This document shows positions 31,684 through 43,211 of a DNA stretch of 64,000 nucleotides, one piece after another (within the stretch, counting starts at the first letter, position 1; every line of letters begins with the position of its first letter). The stretch covers positions 1,422,865 through 1,486,864 of the forward strand of contig PSQN01000003.1 of NCBI GenBank assembly GCA_002989075.1, written 5' to 3'. A model generated the notes under the pieces. That model was not told the origin of the DNA. It made no database searches and was given only the letters and a program-made list of their open reading frames with translations. The position numbers and the translations under genes are program-made. This DNA is from Arthonia radiata (Eukaryota; Ascomycota; Arthoniomycetes; Arthoniales; Arthoniaceae).

Positions 31684-33465
31684 GGGATATCTAGATATCT
31701 AACACCGTTGTCGCTTACCAAGTGAGGTCGCGTGTACCTGGCATGGCCATTGATAATCGGTTGGCCCTTCTAGTGGCACTTCTAATACCAAAGAAAGTAC
31801 GCACGTAAGTCGCAGAGGGCGCAGGTAAAGGACATTGCCTTGCTCTAAAAATAGCCATGTCGTCGCCGACCAGGTCACTTAATTACACGCATTCATTGAC
31901 TGAATATTGTCAAGAAGCGTCGAATCGAAGGGTCCGTAGTCTCGGTTATCTTCCAGAATGAGATGGAGTTGGGTTGGACCGTAGTTGCCCAAGTATGTAA
32001 TCCGAACCCCCACGCGGGACGACGAAACGCGCCAAGTCCTACGCATAAACGCCCCTTTCCAAGCCCCTTTTCTAGCTCAGAGCCCAAACGCTTAGCTTCT
32101 TCGGTACTCGAATAGATTGGCCTCTTCTTACCGTCATCTCTGTCGTCTAATCTTGACAAGCCAGGGCAATGTGAGCTCTCTATCGCCACGGCTCCGCGTG
32201 CTCCAAGGTCCCCGTCTCTACATGCTCCCGACCTGACCGCCCGGGTTCTCTTAAAATCAAAAGCCATAGAGCGCTACATGTCAGCACAATCAATCCCATA
32301 GAGCACACGAGCGAGTGTGTTTTACCTTCAGTCTGAGCGTTCTCAAGCATCGCCTCCATTCCAACGACTGGAAGGCTACAAAGAAACTACAGAAGAACAG
32401 TGTGGAGGCTGTAGATTTGACAGTCGTGGCATACAGCCAAAACTATGTCCGCATTGTGCCAAAGTACCAGGGCGGCTTATTTACCAGAAGAGGTGCTTAT
32501 TGTTCGGTACCCTCTCCATCACGCGGCACGCTATCATTTACTTTGAAGAGAAGCGCTCTTGTCTTCAGAAATGATGGCGCTGAGCTCCCGTACGCACCAC
32601 GGCAAGCTCAAACAGCAGAACGCGGTCTTTTTAATAGTGATGGAGCTGGATCAATATCGTCTACTTTTCCAATCAATGAGCAGGTTTCGTTTCGAACTCG
32701 TGTTCCTGCTTCGAACGCTCGTCCTCTATAATGGAGCCGCGCTTCATCGAGCAGTCAAGACTTGGTAACATGCAAATCTCGCGCCTTTGCGAGGTATAGC
32801 CAGCAATTCTAAGAATCTCCTGTGTTCTAATGTACCGCACGTTGTATATAGTGTCATATCCGTAGTAAATCGACCTCATAGAGCGGCACTGGTGCTATTG
32901 TTGAGCACGAGTCGATGCTGCGAGCTGTCCGGATTTTAGCAGATGCTGCCGTTTTGTGCTTATATGCCGCTCGAGCTATCGTCCCCCGTGCACCTCCCAA
33001 TTCCTGGAGCGAGCTTCCTCCCTGACGCAGCATGGCCTGATAAAATGCCAGGTGGACAGTGACGGAGAAGTGAACAGCATCACCCATGTCTCCGACAAAT
33101 TCCCCGAATCGCTGAAATCGACAACGCCAGCAGAATCATACGAGCGCTGCACGATTCAGACAAATTCGTAGCATCCTTGATGCTGCAGCGCCGGCGAGAT
33201 CCTCTGAGCAGCTGCGTCCTGGAATGGACAGCACGATCCATGTCTCCCGCAAATCTCCGGATCCCCCAGATCCGACAGCGTGAGCAAAATCGCACGAACT
33301 CGTTAGTAAGGGATGGGTGCCGCGAAGAAGTGCACAGGCAATCTCTGCGGTAGAGAGCGCGTGTCATAACAACCATCTGACACGTCGCATCCTCCACAGC
33401 AGCACACATGCCCAACGTGCATCTCCGCAGACGCAGTCACGCCCCATTAAATACCTTCACCATAA
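31684..33465. other. Intergenic, no supported gene
   Basis: The part next to 31683 should be the GH128 promoter. The frame at 32317-32574 contains two CxxC pairs (QCGGCRF and LCPHCAK), but lacks an ATG start and splice support, so it is not called. Nothing else stands out. Confidence 0.4.
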
Positions 33466-34464
33466 CTACCGGCCCGCCCGCTTCCTCGCCCCATCGTCCC
33501 CGTCTTTCTCCCAAGCCCCTCCACCAATCACCCCGCCATCCGCACCCTTCCCCTCCCCCTCCTCCGCTTCCTCTCCCTTCCCACTCACATCCCCACCGAC
33601 CATCCCCAGCCTCCTCCCTCCACGCTTCCCCTTCCCCTCCATAACCCAACTCTCCTGCACGACCCTCTTCTCCCTCATCCCCCTCTCCTTTTGTTTCGCC
33701 TCCCCCAACCGCCTCAAATACCCCCAATAAACCACAACCTCCGCGACCCCCACCGCCACACTGCCTACCATCGACAGCGCCAACCGTCCCGGCGCGGCCC
33801 ACGAGGAGGAAACGAGCCAAATCGCGATGCCGCACGCGACGACGCTGACGAGAATGTTGAAGATGAGGGTTAATTGGCGGTTCACGTCTTGGAGGACCAT
33901 TTCGTCGTCCTCTCCCGATCCGGGGTTTCCTGGAGTGCCGATGGCAGCATGGCCAGCGATTGAAGGAAACTTTGAGGAGGCGGGGATGGCAAAGGGGTTC
34001 GAGGCGCTGGGGTTGGAGGTGGAGGTCATGCGGGCGTACTGCCGCGCTTCTTCGTCGCGGCGGAGGCGGGACATGAGCTCTTGGTATTCACTGGACTTTT
34101 GGTGTGAAGGCAGTGAGGGCGGAACGTAGATTTCTGCACCCTTGAGGAGGGTTTCGAGGCGCTGGTTTTGTTCATCTGGCGCTGAGGTGGTGGAGTGGGA
34201 TTGGAGGGTCTGGGAGAGGTGGATGAGTTGCAGATGGGAGACAGGGTTGCCTGGTTTGGGGTGGGTGAGGGGTGGGTCGGTTGGGAGAGTGCCAGATGTA
34301 CTCTCGGCGCGGGTTTCTGGTTGCGAAGCTGAGGGAGAGTCATGTGACTTCTCGTCTGAAGAGGCGGTGGTCGACGGGGAAGACAGGCTGTGGGCGGAGG
34401 AGGACAGGGCGTTGTAGGTTTTGATGGCGGCGACGGCCGCTGGCGTTTGCGTCAGGAGGACCAT
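33466..34464 (-). CDS. V-ATPase assembly factor, VMA12/TMEM199-like
   Basis: An intronless frame of 332 aa from the ATG of MVLLTQTPA. Vma12 (Vph2) sits in the ER membrane and, with Vma21 and Vma22, helps to assemble the V-ATPase Vo sector. The family part is at about 125-255: SSEYQELMSRLRRDEEARQYARM, then EDDEMVLQDVNRQLTLIFNILVS, with two membrane segments (about 200-218, FNILVSVVACGIAIWLVSS; and about 225-243, LALSMVGSVAVGVAEVVVYWG), followed by YLRRLGEAKQKE. The N-terminal 90 residues are Ser/Thr/Pro-rich. The C-terminal 60 residues are Gly/Lys/Glu-rich low complexity (GEEAEEGEGKGADGG) and look like a lineage extension. The start 27 bases further up is not an ATG. Confidence 0.8.
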   Translation of the reverse strand: MVLLTQTPAAVAAIKTYNALSSSAHSLSSPSTTASSDEKSHDSPSASQPETRAESTSGTLPTDPPLTHPKPGNPVSHLQLIHLSQTLQSHSTTSAPDEQNQRLETLLKGAEIYVPPSLPSHQKSSEYQELMSRLRRDEEARQYARMTSTSNPSASNPFAIPASSKFPSIAGHAAIGTPGNPGSGEDDEMVLQDVNRQLTLIFNILVSVVACGIAIWLVSSSWAAPGRLALSMVGSVAVGVAEVVVYWGYLRRLGEAKQKERGMREKRVVQESWVMEGKGKRGGRRLGMVGGDVSGKGEEAEEGEGKGADGGVIGGGAWEKDGDDGARKRAGR

Positions 34465-35012
34465 CTTCACGGGCCATGAAACGATTTGCAATGGAGTTGG
34501 AGACTTGGACGTCGTGAGAAGCAGATTGGGCGACGCTTACGTAAGCCAGCAGGCTGTCGCGGTGGTGGCCGGGGACGCGAAGCTCATATGATTGGCATCA
34601 TGCAACACCAGCCCTCAACGTGGACAGACAGGTTGCTCGAGCCAGGCCGTCGACGCCGACAGCGGCACCGAAAAGTGCAATGGACAGGCGCGGGCATCGT
34701 CGTTCGTAGAGCAGACGCCCCGAGGCCCGTCTGCGCAGACAGCTCAGGCAAGTAAGCGGCCCATACGGCTGTCACAACTTTAAAGCGAAGTAGACAGATA
34801 ACGGCGGATACAAGCGACAGGCTCCAGCGATGTTAAGCGAGGAAGCAGGAGGTGTTATATAACCTCGCTACAGCCCGCCACGCTTGCTGTCCAGCACAAT
34901 GCGCGATGGAGACGAACGCGAAGCATCCAACAGGTAAGATTCGACTTCGTTTCGATATATCTACAAGAGCGGTCGCCGGACCTAGCTGAGGGTATTCGCC
35001 TATCTAGCGAGC
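34465..35012. other. Intergenic, no supported gene
   Basis: Promoter region of the VMA12-like gene and 3' flank of COQ1; both genes read leftward. Overlapping short frames on both strands have no domain. Confidence 0.4.
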
Positions 35013-36443
35013 TTACTTCTGCCTCTTCATCACCCGCTCGCCCATCTCCAGCAGACCCCGTTTCGCCTCGCCTTCAGGCCACAGCGCCAGCGCATCCCGT
35101 GCGCGGTCTGCGAAGCTCTGCGCGAGCGCGCGCGTCTGCTCGATGCCGTCGCTGTGCGCGACGATCTCTCTCGCCCGCTCCACGTCGCCCTCCTGTGCGA
35201 ATTTGCGCCCGACGAGCGGACCGAGGTCTGGCCGCGATTTCCACGCGAATAGCAGGGGCGCTGTCGCGAGGCCGAGCTGCAAGTCTGCACCGGCGGGCTT
35301 GCCTAGTTGCTTCGAGGAGGCGGACGGCGCCGTGAAGTCGAGCATGTCGTCCACGAGCTGGAATGCAAGACCGAGGTTGCGGCCGTAGCTGTATGCCGCC
35401 TCCACTATGTCTGGTCCACAGCCGCCGAGAATGGCCGCGGCGCGACATGACTTGCTCATCAGGCTCGCGCTCTTGAGGTAGGTTTTGTGGAGGTAGTAGC
35501 TGATCGTGTCGCTGTCGTTGAAAAGCGGATTTGCCTCGTCCAGGCTTGTATTCTTGAGCTGCATGAATTCGCCTTCGATCAGGTTGGCGATGACTGTTGC
35601 AAGCAGCTCTGTAACTTCCGGGTTTCGTAATCGAGCGAGCGCGACAGATGCGCGTCCCAACAGGAAGTCACCAGCGAGCACAGCCATCTTGTTGCCGAAT
35701 GCGATGTTCGCGGAGGGCATTGAGCGGCGTATCGAAGAGGTGTCGAGGACGTCGTCATGGAGCAGGGAGGCGGTGTGTATGAGCTCCGTGATCTCAGCAA
35801 GGCGCGTCTGGGATGGCAGTATATCCGCAGTTGACGCCGTTTGTGTGGTTGCTGCAGGTGTCGCAGAAGGGTCAAGTGATGGGTTGAGATCGCTGAGAAT
35901 GGATTGGGGCGTGAGCGGTTCGTCTATGTCGCTAGAGGCCGACCGGTGCATCCTGCTTTCCGTATGACTGTGCGACTGTGTTGCAGAGATTGGAGCTGTT
36001 GCCTGCGACACTAACAGCACGAGCATTGGCCGTATGTGCTTGCCCTCACTACGTGTATAGTATTTCGCTACCGTGTCCAACATTGGATGACCTGATCCCA
36101 ACAGCTGCTGTATGTTTCCCGTCAAACTCTTCATCTCTTTTGCCACCGTCCTGAAAGGATCAATCTTGACACCACCCGGCAGGTCAGGCGCGGGCGGTGG
36201 CATTGGCGCATCATTGCTGTGGCCATTGATATAATTTTGCGCTGCGGTAACCGCTGCAGCAAGGCCTGATTGCTCCCTCCGTCGAGCGGTCTGAGGGGTT
36301 CGAGCTGGAAAGGCGAAGTACTGAGGCAGGGATGCTAAGCTTCTATGACATTGTAAACAGAGTGATCTTTTGTCGAGGGATCTAGGTTTGCGGTGGATGG
36401 TATCTCGAAGAAGCGCGGAGACACCGAAAGGAAGGGGTTTCAT
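35013..36443 (-). CDS. COQ1: Polyprenyl diphosphate synthase, mitochondrial (COQ1)
   Basis: An intronless frame of 476 aa from the ATG of MKPLPFGVSALLRD. It makes the long polyprenyl tail of ubiquinone from IPP and a short allylic diphosphate in the mitochondrial matrix. The first 55 residues are basic and Ser/Leu/Arg-rich without acids until the Asp of ALLRD (a targeting peptide). GKHIRPMLVLL is at about 134, the first Asp-rich motif LLHDDVLD at 228-234, GNKMAVLAGDFLL at about 250 and the second Asp-rich motif QLVDDMLDF at 362-370, all as in trans-prenyltransferases. A Ser/Thr-rich insertion of about 55 residues before LIHTASLLHDD is common in fungal COQ1. Frame extends upstream to 36572 but without an ATG. 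Confidence 0.9.
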   Translation of the reverse strand: MKPLPFGVSALLRDTIHRKPRSLDKRSLCLQCHRSLASLPQYFAFPARTPQTARRREQSGLAAAVTAAQNYINGHSNDAPMPPPAPDLPGGVKIDPFRTVAKEMKSLTGNIQQLLGSGHPMLDTVAKYYTRSEGKHIRPMLVLLVSQATAPISATQSHSHTESRMHRSASSDIDEPLTPQSILSDLNPSLDPSATPAATTQTASTADILPSQTRLAEITELIHTASLLHDDVLDTSSIRRSMPSANIAFGNKMAVLAGDFLLGRASVALARLRNPEVTELLATVIANLIEGEFMQLKNTSLDEANPLFNDSDTISYYLHKTYLKSASLMSKSCRAAAILGGCGPDIVEAAYSYGRNLGLAFQLVDDMLDFTAPSASSKQLGKPAGADLQLGLATAPLLFAWKSRPDLGPLVGRKFAQEGDVERAREIVAHSDGIEQTRALAQSFADRARDALALWPEGEAKRGLLEMGERVMKRQK

Positions 36444-36922
36444 GCCGCAAGTTGTCACGACGAATCCATAGATGCTGAGATTTGACTCCGATACGACTCT
36501 GTGCAGTTTTGCAGGCAGTTGTATGGTACGCGGTGGGTAGAGAAGGGATGAAAGCTTGATGTAGTGTGTCAAAAGTCATTGACATTTTGCAGGCTATTCG
36601 AGATCTCAGTCTTGGCACTGCACGTCGAGCTAGTCAGGTCCCAAGGCTTCACAATTGCCTCTTGCAGCATTTCTACGCCGTGCAATAATATCGATGAAAA
36701 TTAGCACGATATGTGTATGTCTGTAGAAGGGCAAGCTTGTAGAAGCTATTCATGTACTCAAATGCGCATGCGCGAGCTGTCATTGCTACTTAGAACGTAA
36801 TCATACAAGTGCTGCGGACTGATATTGGTATTGATCATGCTCTGGCAACGTTCAACACTTGGAGTCTTGTATCAAATGATATGACACTGCCACGGGAGAG
36901 CATCGGCTCGCGATGAAAATTC
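36444..36922. other. Intergenic, COQ1 promoter side
   Basis: The stretch lies between the COQ1 start and the 3' end of the next leftward gene. No gene; somewhat AT-rich sequence (CAATAATATCGATGAAAATTAGC) near 36680-36710. Confidence 0.45.
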
Positions 36923-38285
36923 TTAGCTTTTCAGGAGAGACGTATCCTCGCCAGCCTTTTCGTCCGAATTCGCTTGCGTCTCGACCTTCTTGTCAGACTG
37001 CGTCTTGCTCTCCTCATCCGCCTGTTCGTCCTTCTGTCTGGGCGAATCGCGCATGGAGTAGTCCCCGCTCCCGTAGAACATTATCACTATTGCCAGTCAG
37101 TCCCTCTGATATTACAGATGTCGTTCAAAAGTCTCGACTTACATGAAAAGTCAAGCACAGCTTGGTAGGCTTGACCGAACGGCAGGAGGCTGAGCAGGAC
37201 GAGTATGATGCGCGCAGTTAGAGGTAGCCAGATTAGCACGGCGGCGATCTGGAAGAAGCGCCACTGGCTGACGGTCGAGCCGCATCTGCCCACGAGTGTA
37301 GAGCGCGTGTCGAGAAGACCAATCATCTCAAAGCCTGTGCCAACCGTGAAGGTTGCGACGAGGAGCGTCGACGCAATTACCTGGAATCATGTAGTCAGCA
37401 GGTGTAATTCAACACATTGGGATCATATCTGGTAGGGACAACCGGAATACCGGTCATAACGGCACCTGCTGCTGAGAACCAACTTACCCTCACTGCGCGC
37501 CTTTGAACCCAAGCCCAGTTGAGCGGCCACTTGCCGAGCACTATCGTGGCGAGGGGCGCCAGGACGAAGAAGCAGAAGCCCAGGGCCGTCAAGAATATCG
37601 GCCAGCCACCGCCAAGGGGTGTCCTCATGCTCGGCGTCTTCACGGCGGGAATCTTGACATCTGAGGTCTGGTCAAGCTGGGCACACTGCAGAGCCAACGC
37701 TTTGATAGCCTCCCCCTTGCCGATGGCTTTCTGGATCTTGAACGTGACGGGCCACTTGGTGATGAACTGGACAGTGCAGATTAACCAGACCGTCAGGTCA
37801 GTCTTCATGTTCTTCATCTCGTTCTTGTGGTTCTGTCCGAGGAATCTGTGGATGAGGTATGCGAGCGCGCCGAGGAGCATGGCGCTCGACTCGTATTCGG
37901 CCAGATCGCGCATCAGAGCCAGTTCGAAGAGGGGTGCTCCTTGCATGAGGCGCACCAAGCAGGTGATGAGTGTGACCATGCAGAGGTAGAACGCGGTCTT
38001 GTAGGTCGGGAGGAAGAGTGATCGAAGTCGAAGTCCGAACTGCTTGGTGTTGTTGCTGGCATCTTCGGGGATGCACGCACAGACGAGACTGGCGACGCAT
38101 GCGAACAAGAGGAGGTATGCACCTTGGATGGCGAACGTAGTCAATACGCCGATCCCAGCAAAGCTCTGGTCCGCGTCGCGGAACATGAGCTTGTCGACGA
38201 CCTCGGTGCAGACTTCGGCCAGACGTGTCACATTGTTGGTGGGCAGAACGCCGTCCGCCAAGCTGGCAAGGGGCGAGCTGATCAT
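36923..38285 (-). CDS. Polytopic membrane protein, about seven TM segments
   Basis: Three exons, 38285-37488, 37380-37143 and 37086-36923 (introns 107 and 56 nt), give 399 aa. Hydrophobic segments start near residues 46 (VLTTFAIQGAYLLLFACVAS), 95 (FYLCMVTLITCLVRLM), 131 (AMLLGALAYLIHRFL), 162 (LTVWLICTVQFI), 228 (WPIFLTALGFCFFVLAPLAT), 268 (IASTLLVATFTVGTGFEMIGL) and 305 (FFQIAAVLIWLPLTARIILV). The C-terminus is hydrophilic (KDEQADEESKTQSDKK) and probably cytosolic. No known family recognised; the count of seven helices recalls fungal 7-TM proteins of unknown function. All joins keep frame. The plus-strand neighbour is absent, so the promoter is in 38286-38672. Confidence 0.75.
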
Positions 38286-38672
38286 TGCAGCGGTGTGGCA
38301 ACGTCAGTCGAGGTCGAATGAGAAGACGTGTGTATGCACACGAAGTCGAAGGAAGTGAAAGTAGTGCGACTGACGCTCAAAATTGGGGAAAGTTTAGAGA
38401 TCAAACGGTTTGGTGATGGGGGAAGATAACCGTTGATGGTGGGGCGGGCAGGGGCGAAGCCATCTGTCATGATTTGCGCGTTGGCTCATCAGCACGTGCA
38501 GGTGCCTTTGTGGCCGCCTTTTGGCGGCGCTAGTACCAACAGAGAGTTCTCTAAAATACTCGTAGAATCAGAACTTGTTTCGTTCTCTGAGTACGCCCGA
38601 GCACAGTCTATGTTCATGTATTTCGCCCGTCGCTGAAACGCTCTCGAAGAAACCACAGACCACTATGAGAGA
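38286..38672. other. Intergenic, promoter of the 7-TM gene
   Basis: 387 bp between two leftward genes. No gene. A GAAGAC-type purine run and AATTGGGGAAAG occur near 38330-38395, nothing more specific. Confidence 0.4.
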
Positions 38673-40066
38673 CTATCTCCTCCAAGGCTTGTCGCCCGGT
38701 AGTTCCACTAAACCTGTCCCTGGCCGATACTCCTCTTTCCGCCTCGCTGTGACCCACGGCGCAACCTCATTACCAAGTTCGTAACGCTGCGGCCCTCGAT
38801 TCTCCATCTCTGCGGCTGCACTTTGCTGGCGCCTCCGGTCTTGCCTTACGACGTGGGAAAATCTTGGCGGCGGGGACTGCATGGTCTCGGGAGAGCCGAC
38901 AGTGTCGAAACCGCGTATGCTGGTCGGTGATGCTCGACCAAGATCGGCAATTGACGATGCCGCATCATTCATTGCTTCGCCTTCTTTATAAAACGAGCGC
39001 TCGCCGTGATGTTGTAATGTTCGCTCTGACGGTCGAGACCTCGGATGCGGTCTCGCAATTGGAGCGGGGGCTGACATGGAGCGCGGCGACACCGTTGACA
39101 TCGTGGGCGCTGAGATGCTAGAGAATGGCGAAGGGTGAGAAATCTGGAGCTTCTCTTTGTGATCGCGAAAACTCTCCTGCTTGTGTTCGTCTCGGCGGCG
39201 CCGGCGCAGCAAGAATATGATCCATGCTAGTAATGTTGCAAGCAAGCAGAAAGCAAAGGCACCAACGACAACGCCTGCGATTGCCGGGCCCGAGAGATTG
39301 TTAGATGAAGACTGGGTTGGTAGACTGCCGGCAGCTCCAGCCGAGACGTCGCTGAACGGAGCTTGCGACACCGAGACACCTTTTGACGCAGTGTCGGCGG
39401 GTGGTGGAGGACCAGCAACGACAGTGATCCCACCTCGTGCAGTAGCTGGCCGGTACCCGTCAAGGGCGTGAGCATAAGCCTGCGCCGTGGGATCATTGTA
39501 CCCTTGCGTCGAGGTGATCTCGACGCTGTCATACGCGGTCACTGTGGTTAAGCTGGGTAGATTTGAGAAGCATGTTGCATTGAATGCTGACCGAGCTGGT
39601 GGTGTTGGGCCGGTGGTGAGGTGCAAGGTGTAAGAGCTTCATGAAACGGATCAGTGACCATTCCAACATTCCGTGAGCAGGCCTTGATACTCACGATGGA
39701 CAGCAAGCAATGTAATTGTCCCCCCATTGCGACACGGTGGAATACCAATCGGGGCAGATTAGGGGGCTGAAAACAGGCAGCAGCGTTGTTGTTGCAGCCA
39801 GACTGGCAATAATCTCGGTGGGATAGCAATCAGTTGACGTCTGCCTGCACGTTAGCGCCACGTCGTCTCTTAGCGACGGTCACATCGCTGCTGTCACTCA
39901 CCAAGCCTGACGCAGGGAATGGCTCATTAAGCCAGACCTGATCTCCTATCGCGCCCACCATCGTCAAGTGATTGTCCCTGCATTGTGACGCGCCAACAAA
40001 TTGCGTAGTCAGTGGAATGGCGCCAATGGTGGCGGTCGGCGCACTCGTGATTGCTGGCGTCGCCAT
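38673..40066 (-). CDS. Single-pass cell-surface protein, Ser/Pro-rich
   Basis: Three exons, 40066-39902, 39813-39695 and 39636-38673 (introns 88 and 58 nt), give 415 aa. The N-terminal 205 residues are outside-type sequence with CPDWYSTVSQWGDNYIACCPS, a Cys-rich pattern common in fungal surface proteins with one membrane helix, and NATCF. A Ser/Thr/Ala-rich stalk precedes the helix (IAGVVVGAFAFCLLATLLAWIIF, about 218-240), which is followed by RRRRRDEHK (stop-transfer) and a disordered Ser/Pro/Arg-rich tail inside the cell. There is no classical signal peptide, so the helix would act as a reverse anchor, or a first exon is missing. The fold recalls wall sensors, but no WSC domain is seen. The join to exon 2 (CCGAG acceptor) is the weakest part. 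Confidence 0.7.
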
Positions 40067-41860
40067 CGTTGAGTTGAGCAAAAGTCACGGTCGACGGTAA
40101 CAGACGCAGTCGATGTGTTAGATACTTAGAGAAGGGCGGAAGGATAAAAGAGAAAACAGTCGGCTCCGGCCTAGGCCTAGAGGCCACTCTCGCCTGCAGC
40201 GCAGCTTGACGGGACGCACAACCCCTCTGTCTACCGCACCTGACGGGTAGGACAGCATGAAATGGTATAGCGTATATTCTCAATACAGTCCATCGATAAG
40301 GTGCCTGTAGGATCGCCGGCGAAGCTCCCGCGCCAGTGATAATCGACTCATTGCTGTTACCGCCCAGCAACTTGTTCCATGTAGGAGCCTTTCGCGCTTG
40401 ACTCGGCCAGTAATCATGGCTGCCATGCTGCGAAGTTGATCAACTCGGACCTCTAGCAAATTGGAGATGAGGGCCAAGTTCGAAACACCGGAGTGCATGC
40501 AGGAGGACATGAGCTGCAGCCACTGCGGCGCACTCATCCAAGAGTGAAGTCGAGCGACCAGTGTAAAAGGACGGGTCGGAACTTAGCGCTTGAATATATT
40601 TGTGCAATGACCAGGGTTATACCGGACGGGATGCGCGCGCTCCTGTTTCACATCCACCGGGACGGCAGGAGTGCAGCGGCGTGCGCAGTGAAGTACACTA
40701 CGACGGAGCCTCGTATTGCAGCACGCGACTGCAAGCTGCAAATTTACTTGCTCTTCTAGTAGATAGGAGGGAAAGGCAGAAGTACATTGCCTGGGTGACA
40801 AAGCTACGAGGCATCTAGCATGAAACCTCGCAATGAGACAACAGTCCTTCTGCAGCGGCAGCGCCATACCAAGACTAAGGGAGGAGACGGCGTTCTTCGC
40901 CCAGGGGAGGAACGGGAAGCAGACGCGATGCTGTTAGCAGGCTGTGCTTCGGCTCACTGGCTGGCAAAGAGACCTGTTCTGTTGCTGAGAGATATCGAGA
41001 AGGGTACCTATGCGCTTTCCTGCGTAATTCACAGACGTAGAGAGGAAAAGGCTTGATTCCAGAGTCGCCCTAGCTTAACCGCGACTCGTCGCTCAGAACG
41101 TGGCATGCTAAAGGCAAGCGAAATGTGCTGAGCAGTGCTACATCCTCTCATACGGCGCTTTTGCCTCATTGGGCGATTGGTAAACCTCGTACACCTCGGC
41201 CATCTCGGGCCGCCCTCATCGGTCCAGTCCATCATTTCAATCAGAGGGAAGATGCGACAGCGCCCACAGTGACTACTCGGTAGGCTCGTACCATCGCACT
41301 CTCAATGTGGTCAAACCGAAGAAAAGCTGTGCGCTCTCGGTGCCAAAGGGACCGCTATTGCGACCATGACTTACTCCTCTTGGTCCATCTTACTGCGGGC
41401 CGGTCTCGCCAAGTTGGAGTAGTGACTGATCATCTTTACTTGCTCTTGCACGGCTCATATTGCCATTAAGCAAAGCCGCGTGCGCCAATTTGCAAATTGC
41501 TCATGCGGAGAAAAGGCAGGCGGCACAGGCACTCCGCCACCATGTGTAGCAAACACTGGTATGCTCATCATGCACAAAGCGGCCCGCAACTTGCAAGGCA
41601 TTGTTCGCCCTTGTGGGGGAGTTACGGATAGCGTCTCACCAACCAATGGCTTATACGCTAATGACCATCCGAGTTGGTGGTGGATTTTCTATAGGACCCA
41701 TGCATTTCGAGGTTACGTATTAACGTTGCTCATCTCCTTCTCCTCTGGGGTTTATTGCCGAGGACCTCGACAACCTTTATGTAGTAGCCATGCTCTCCTG
41801 TCGACCATTTCTGCAGACTTCACGAGGAAGAGAAGTCGAAAGTTGTCAGCGGTGCAGTTG
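40067..41860. other. Intergenic, divergent promoter region
   Basis: The surface-protein gene reads left and the GH71 gene reads right. No supported gene. Short frames of about 70-90 aa on both strands overlap each other and have no domain. The GH71 frame stays open upstream to 41480, but only the part from 41861 looks like a signal peptide plus catalytic domain. Confidence 0.4.
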
Positions 41861-43211
41861 ATGACCACGATGAGAGCTTTCTCATTGAAACGCGCGTTTC
41901 TAGGGCTGGTCCTCCTTACTCGATGCTCGGCGGCTGGCGATGTCTTTGCGCATTTCATTGTCGGCACGGCAGCATGGATGACCCCAGCAGACTGGAGTCA
42001 GCAGATATCGCAAGCTTCCAGTGCAGGCATACAAGCCTTCGCATTGAACATCGCCCTGGACTCTTACACGGATACCGTATTAGGTTACACGTACGATGCC
42101 GCCGACAGCACAGACTTCAAGCTTTTCATCTCATTTGATTACGCAGCCGCCTCGGGTCAAGGTGGTTTCAACATCTCGACTGTATCCAACACCATCAACA
42201 AGTATTCTCAGAGGAAGTCACAGTATCTGTACAACGGCAAACCACTCGCCTCAACTTTTGAAGGCCCCGACAGTGCGCCTGACTGGGCGGACATCAAGCA
42301 GCAGACTGGATGCTTCTTCATACCTGATTACTCCAGCCTGGGTCCTGAGGGAGCAGCAGCTGCACCAAATGTCGATGGGTAAGTCGCTGGGGCTGTTCTG
42401 CATGGTCATTGACTCATGCTTGACTAGGTTGCTGAGCTGGGAGGCCTGGCCTACCGGCGTCGCTGATGCTCCTGCAAGTGCTTCGTTGTATCAAAAAGCC
42501 CTTGGTGACAGGCCTTTCATGATGCCAATCTCGCCATGGTTCTATACGAACATACCCAACTCAAAAAAATGGGTTTGGGATGCAGGGAATCTCTGGCATG
42601 CCTCGTGGTTGCAAGCTCAAGACCTTCAGCCAGAACTGATCGAGATCCTTACATGGAACGATTGGGGCGAGTCGCACCACATTGCTGACAACGCTCGCGA
42701 TCCTTCAGCTTACCCACCAGATTCAAACGTCTACGTGCCACCGACAAATCACTCAGGATGGCGAGCAGATTTGCCTTACTATATCGAGGCCTACAAAGGC
42801 GGCAAGGGCTCGGTTCCCGCAGCAGACAATTATACACCTCACATTACTTTTTGGTACCGCTTAAGCCCAGGAGCCGCCTGTGCCAGCTTGGGGGTGCCGT
42901 GTAACGCTCCTTATCAAGAGCAAGTGGCAGCGACTGACTGCGATGTCGACGACATCTTCTTCACGGCGTTTGCGTCTGAGGGCACGCCAACAGTGACGAT
43001 TGAGATGGCCGGCGTAACGCAGACAGCTACCGCGACCGCATCAGGCCTCTTTCACTCAAGCGTGAAGTTCAGCGACTTTGGCGGCAGTTACGGTAAGGTT
43101 ACCGTCAGTGGGAGAAGCGGTAGCATCGATTTGGGGACAGCGACGGGCGATGCAATTACAGCAGAATGTGGGGACGCGCAGTGGAATGCCTTTGTGGCCA
43201 CAACAGGATGA
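41861..43211 (+). CDS. Secreted alpha-1,3-glucanase (mutanase), GH71
   Basis: Two exons, 41861-42378 and 42428-43211 (49-nt GTAAGT...TTGACTAG intron), give 433 aa. The start is MTTMRAFSLKRAFLGLVLL, a signal peptide; the ATG three codons on is an alternative. The mature part starts DVFAHFIVGTAAWM, the usual GH71 opening. Further motifs are FALNIALDSYTD, LFISFDYA, FEGPDSAPDWADIK, GCFFIPDYSSLGP, SWEAWP, FMMPISPWFYTN and ILTWNDWGESHHI, which carries the catalytic acid region. The C-terminal 100 residues (CDVDDIFFTAFASEGTPTVTI) look like a beta-sandwich after the barrel. Substrate is alpha-1,3-glucan of fungal walls. With the GH128 gene it makes two wall glucanases in 13 kb. Confidence 0.88.

Noticed and set aside
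32317-32574. Frame with two CxxC pairs, zinc-ribbon-like
   Set aside because: No ATG start, no splice support, and it lacks the PLSW box and CLxCR of the local family.
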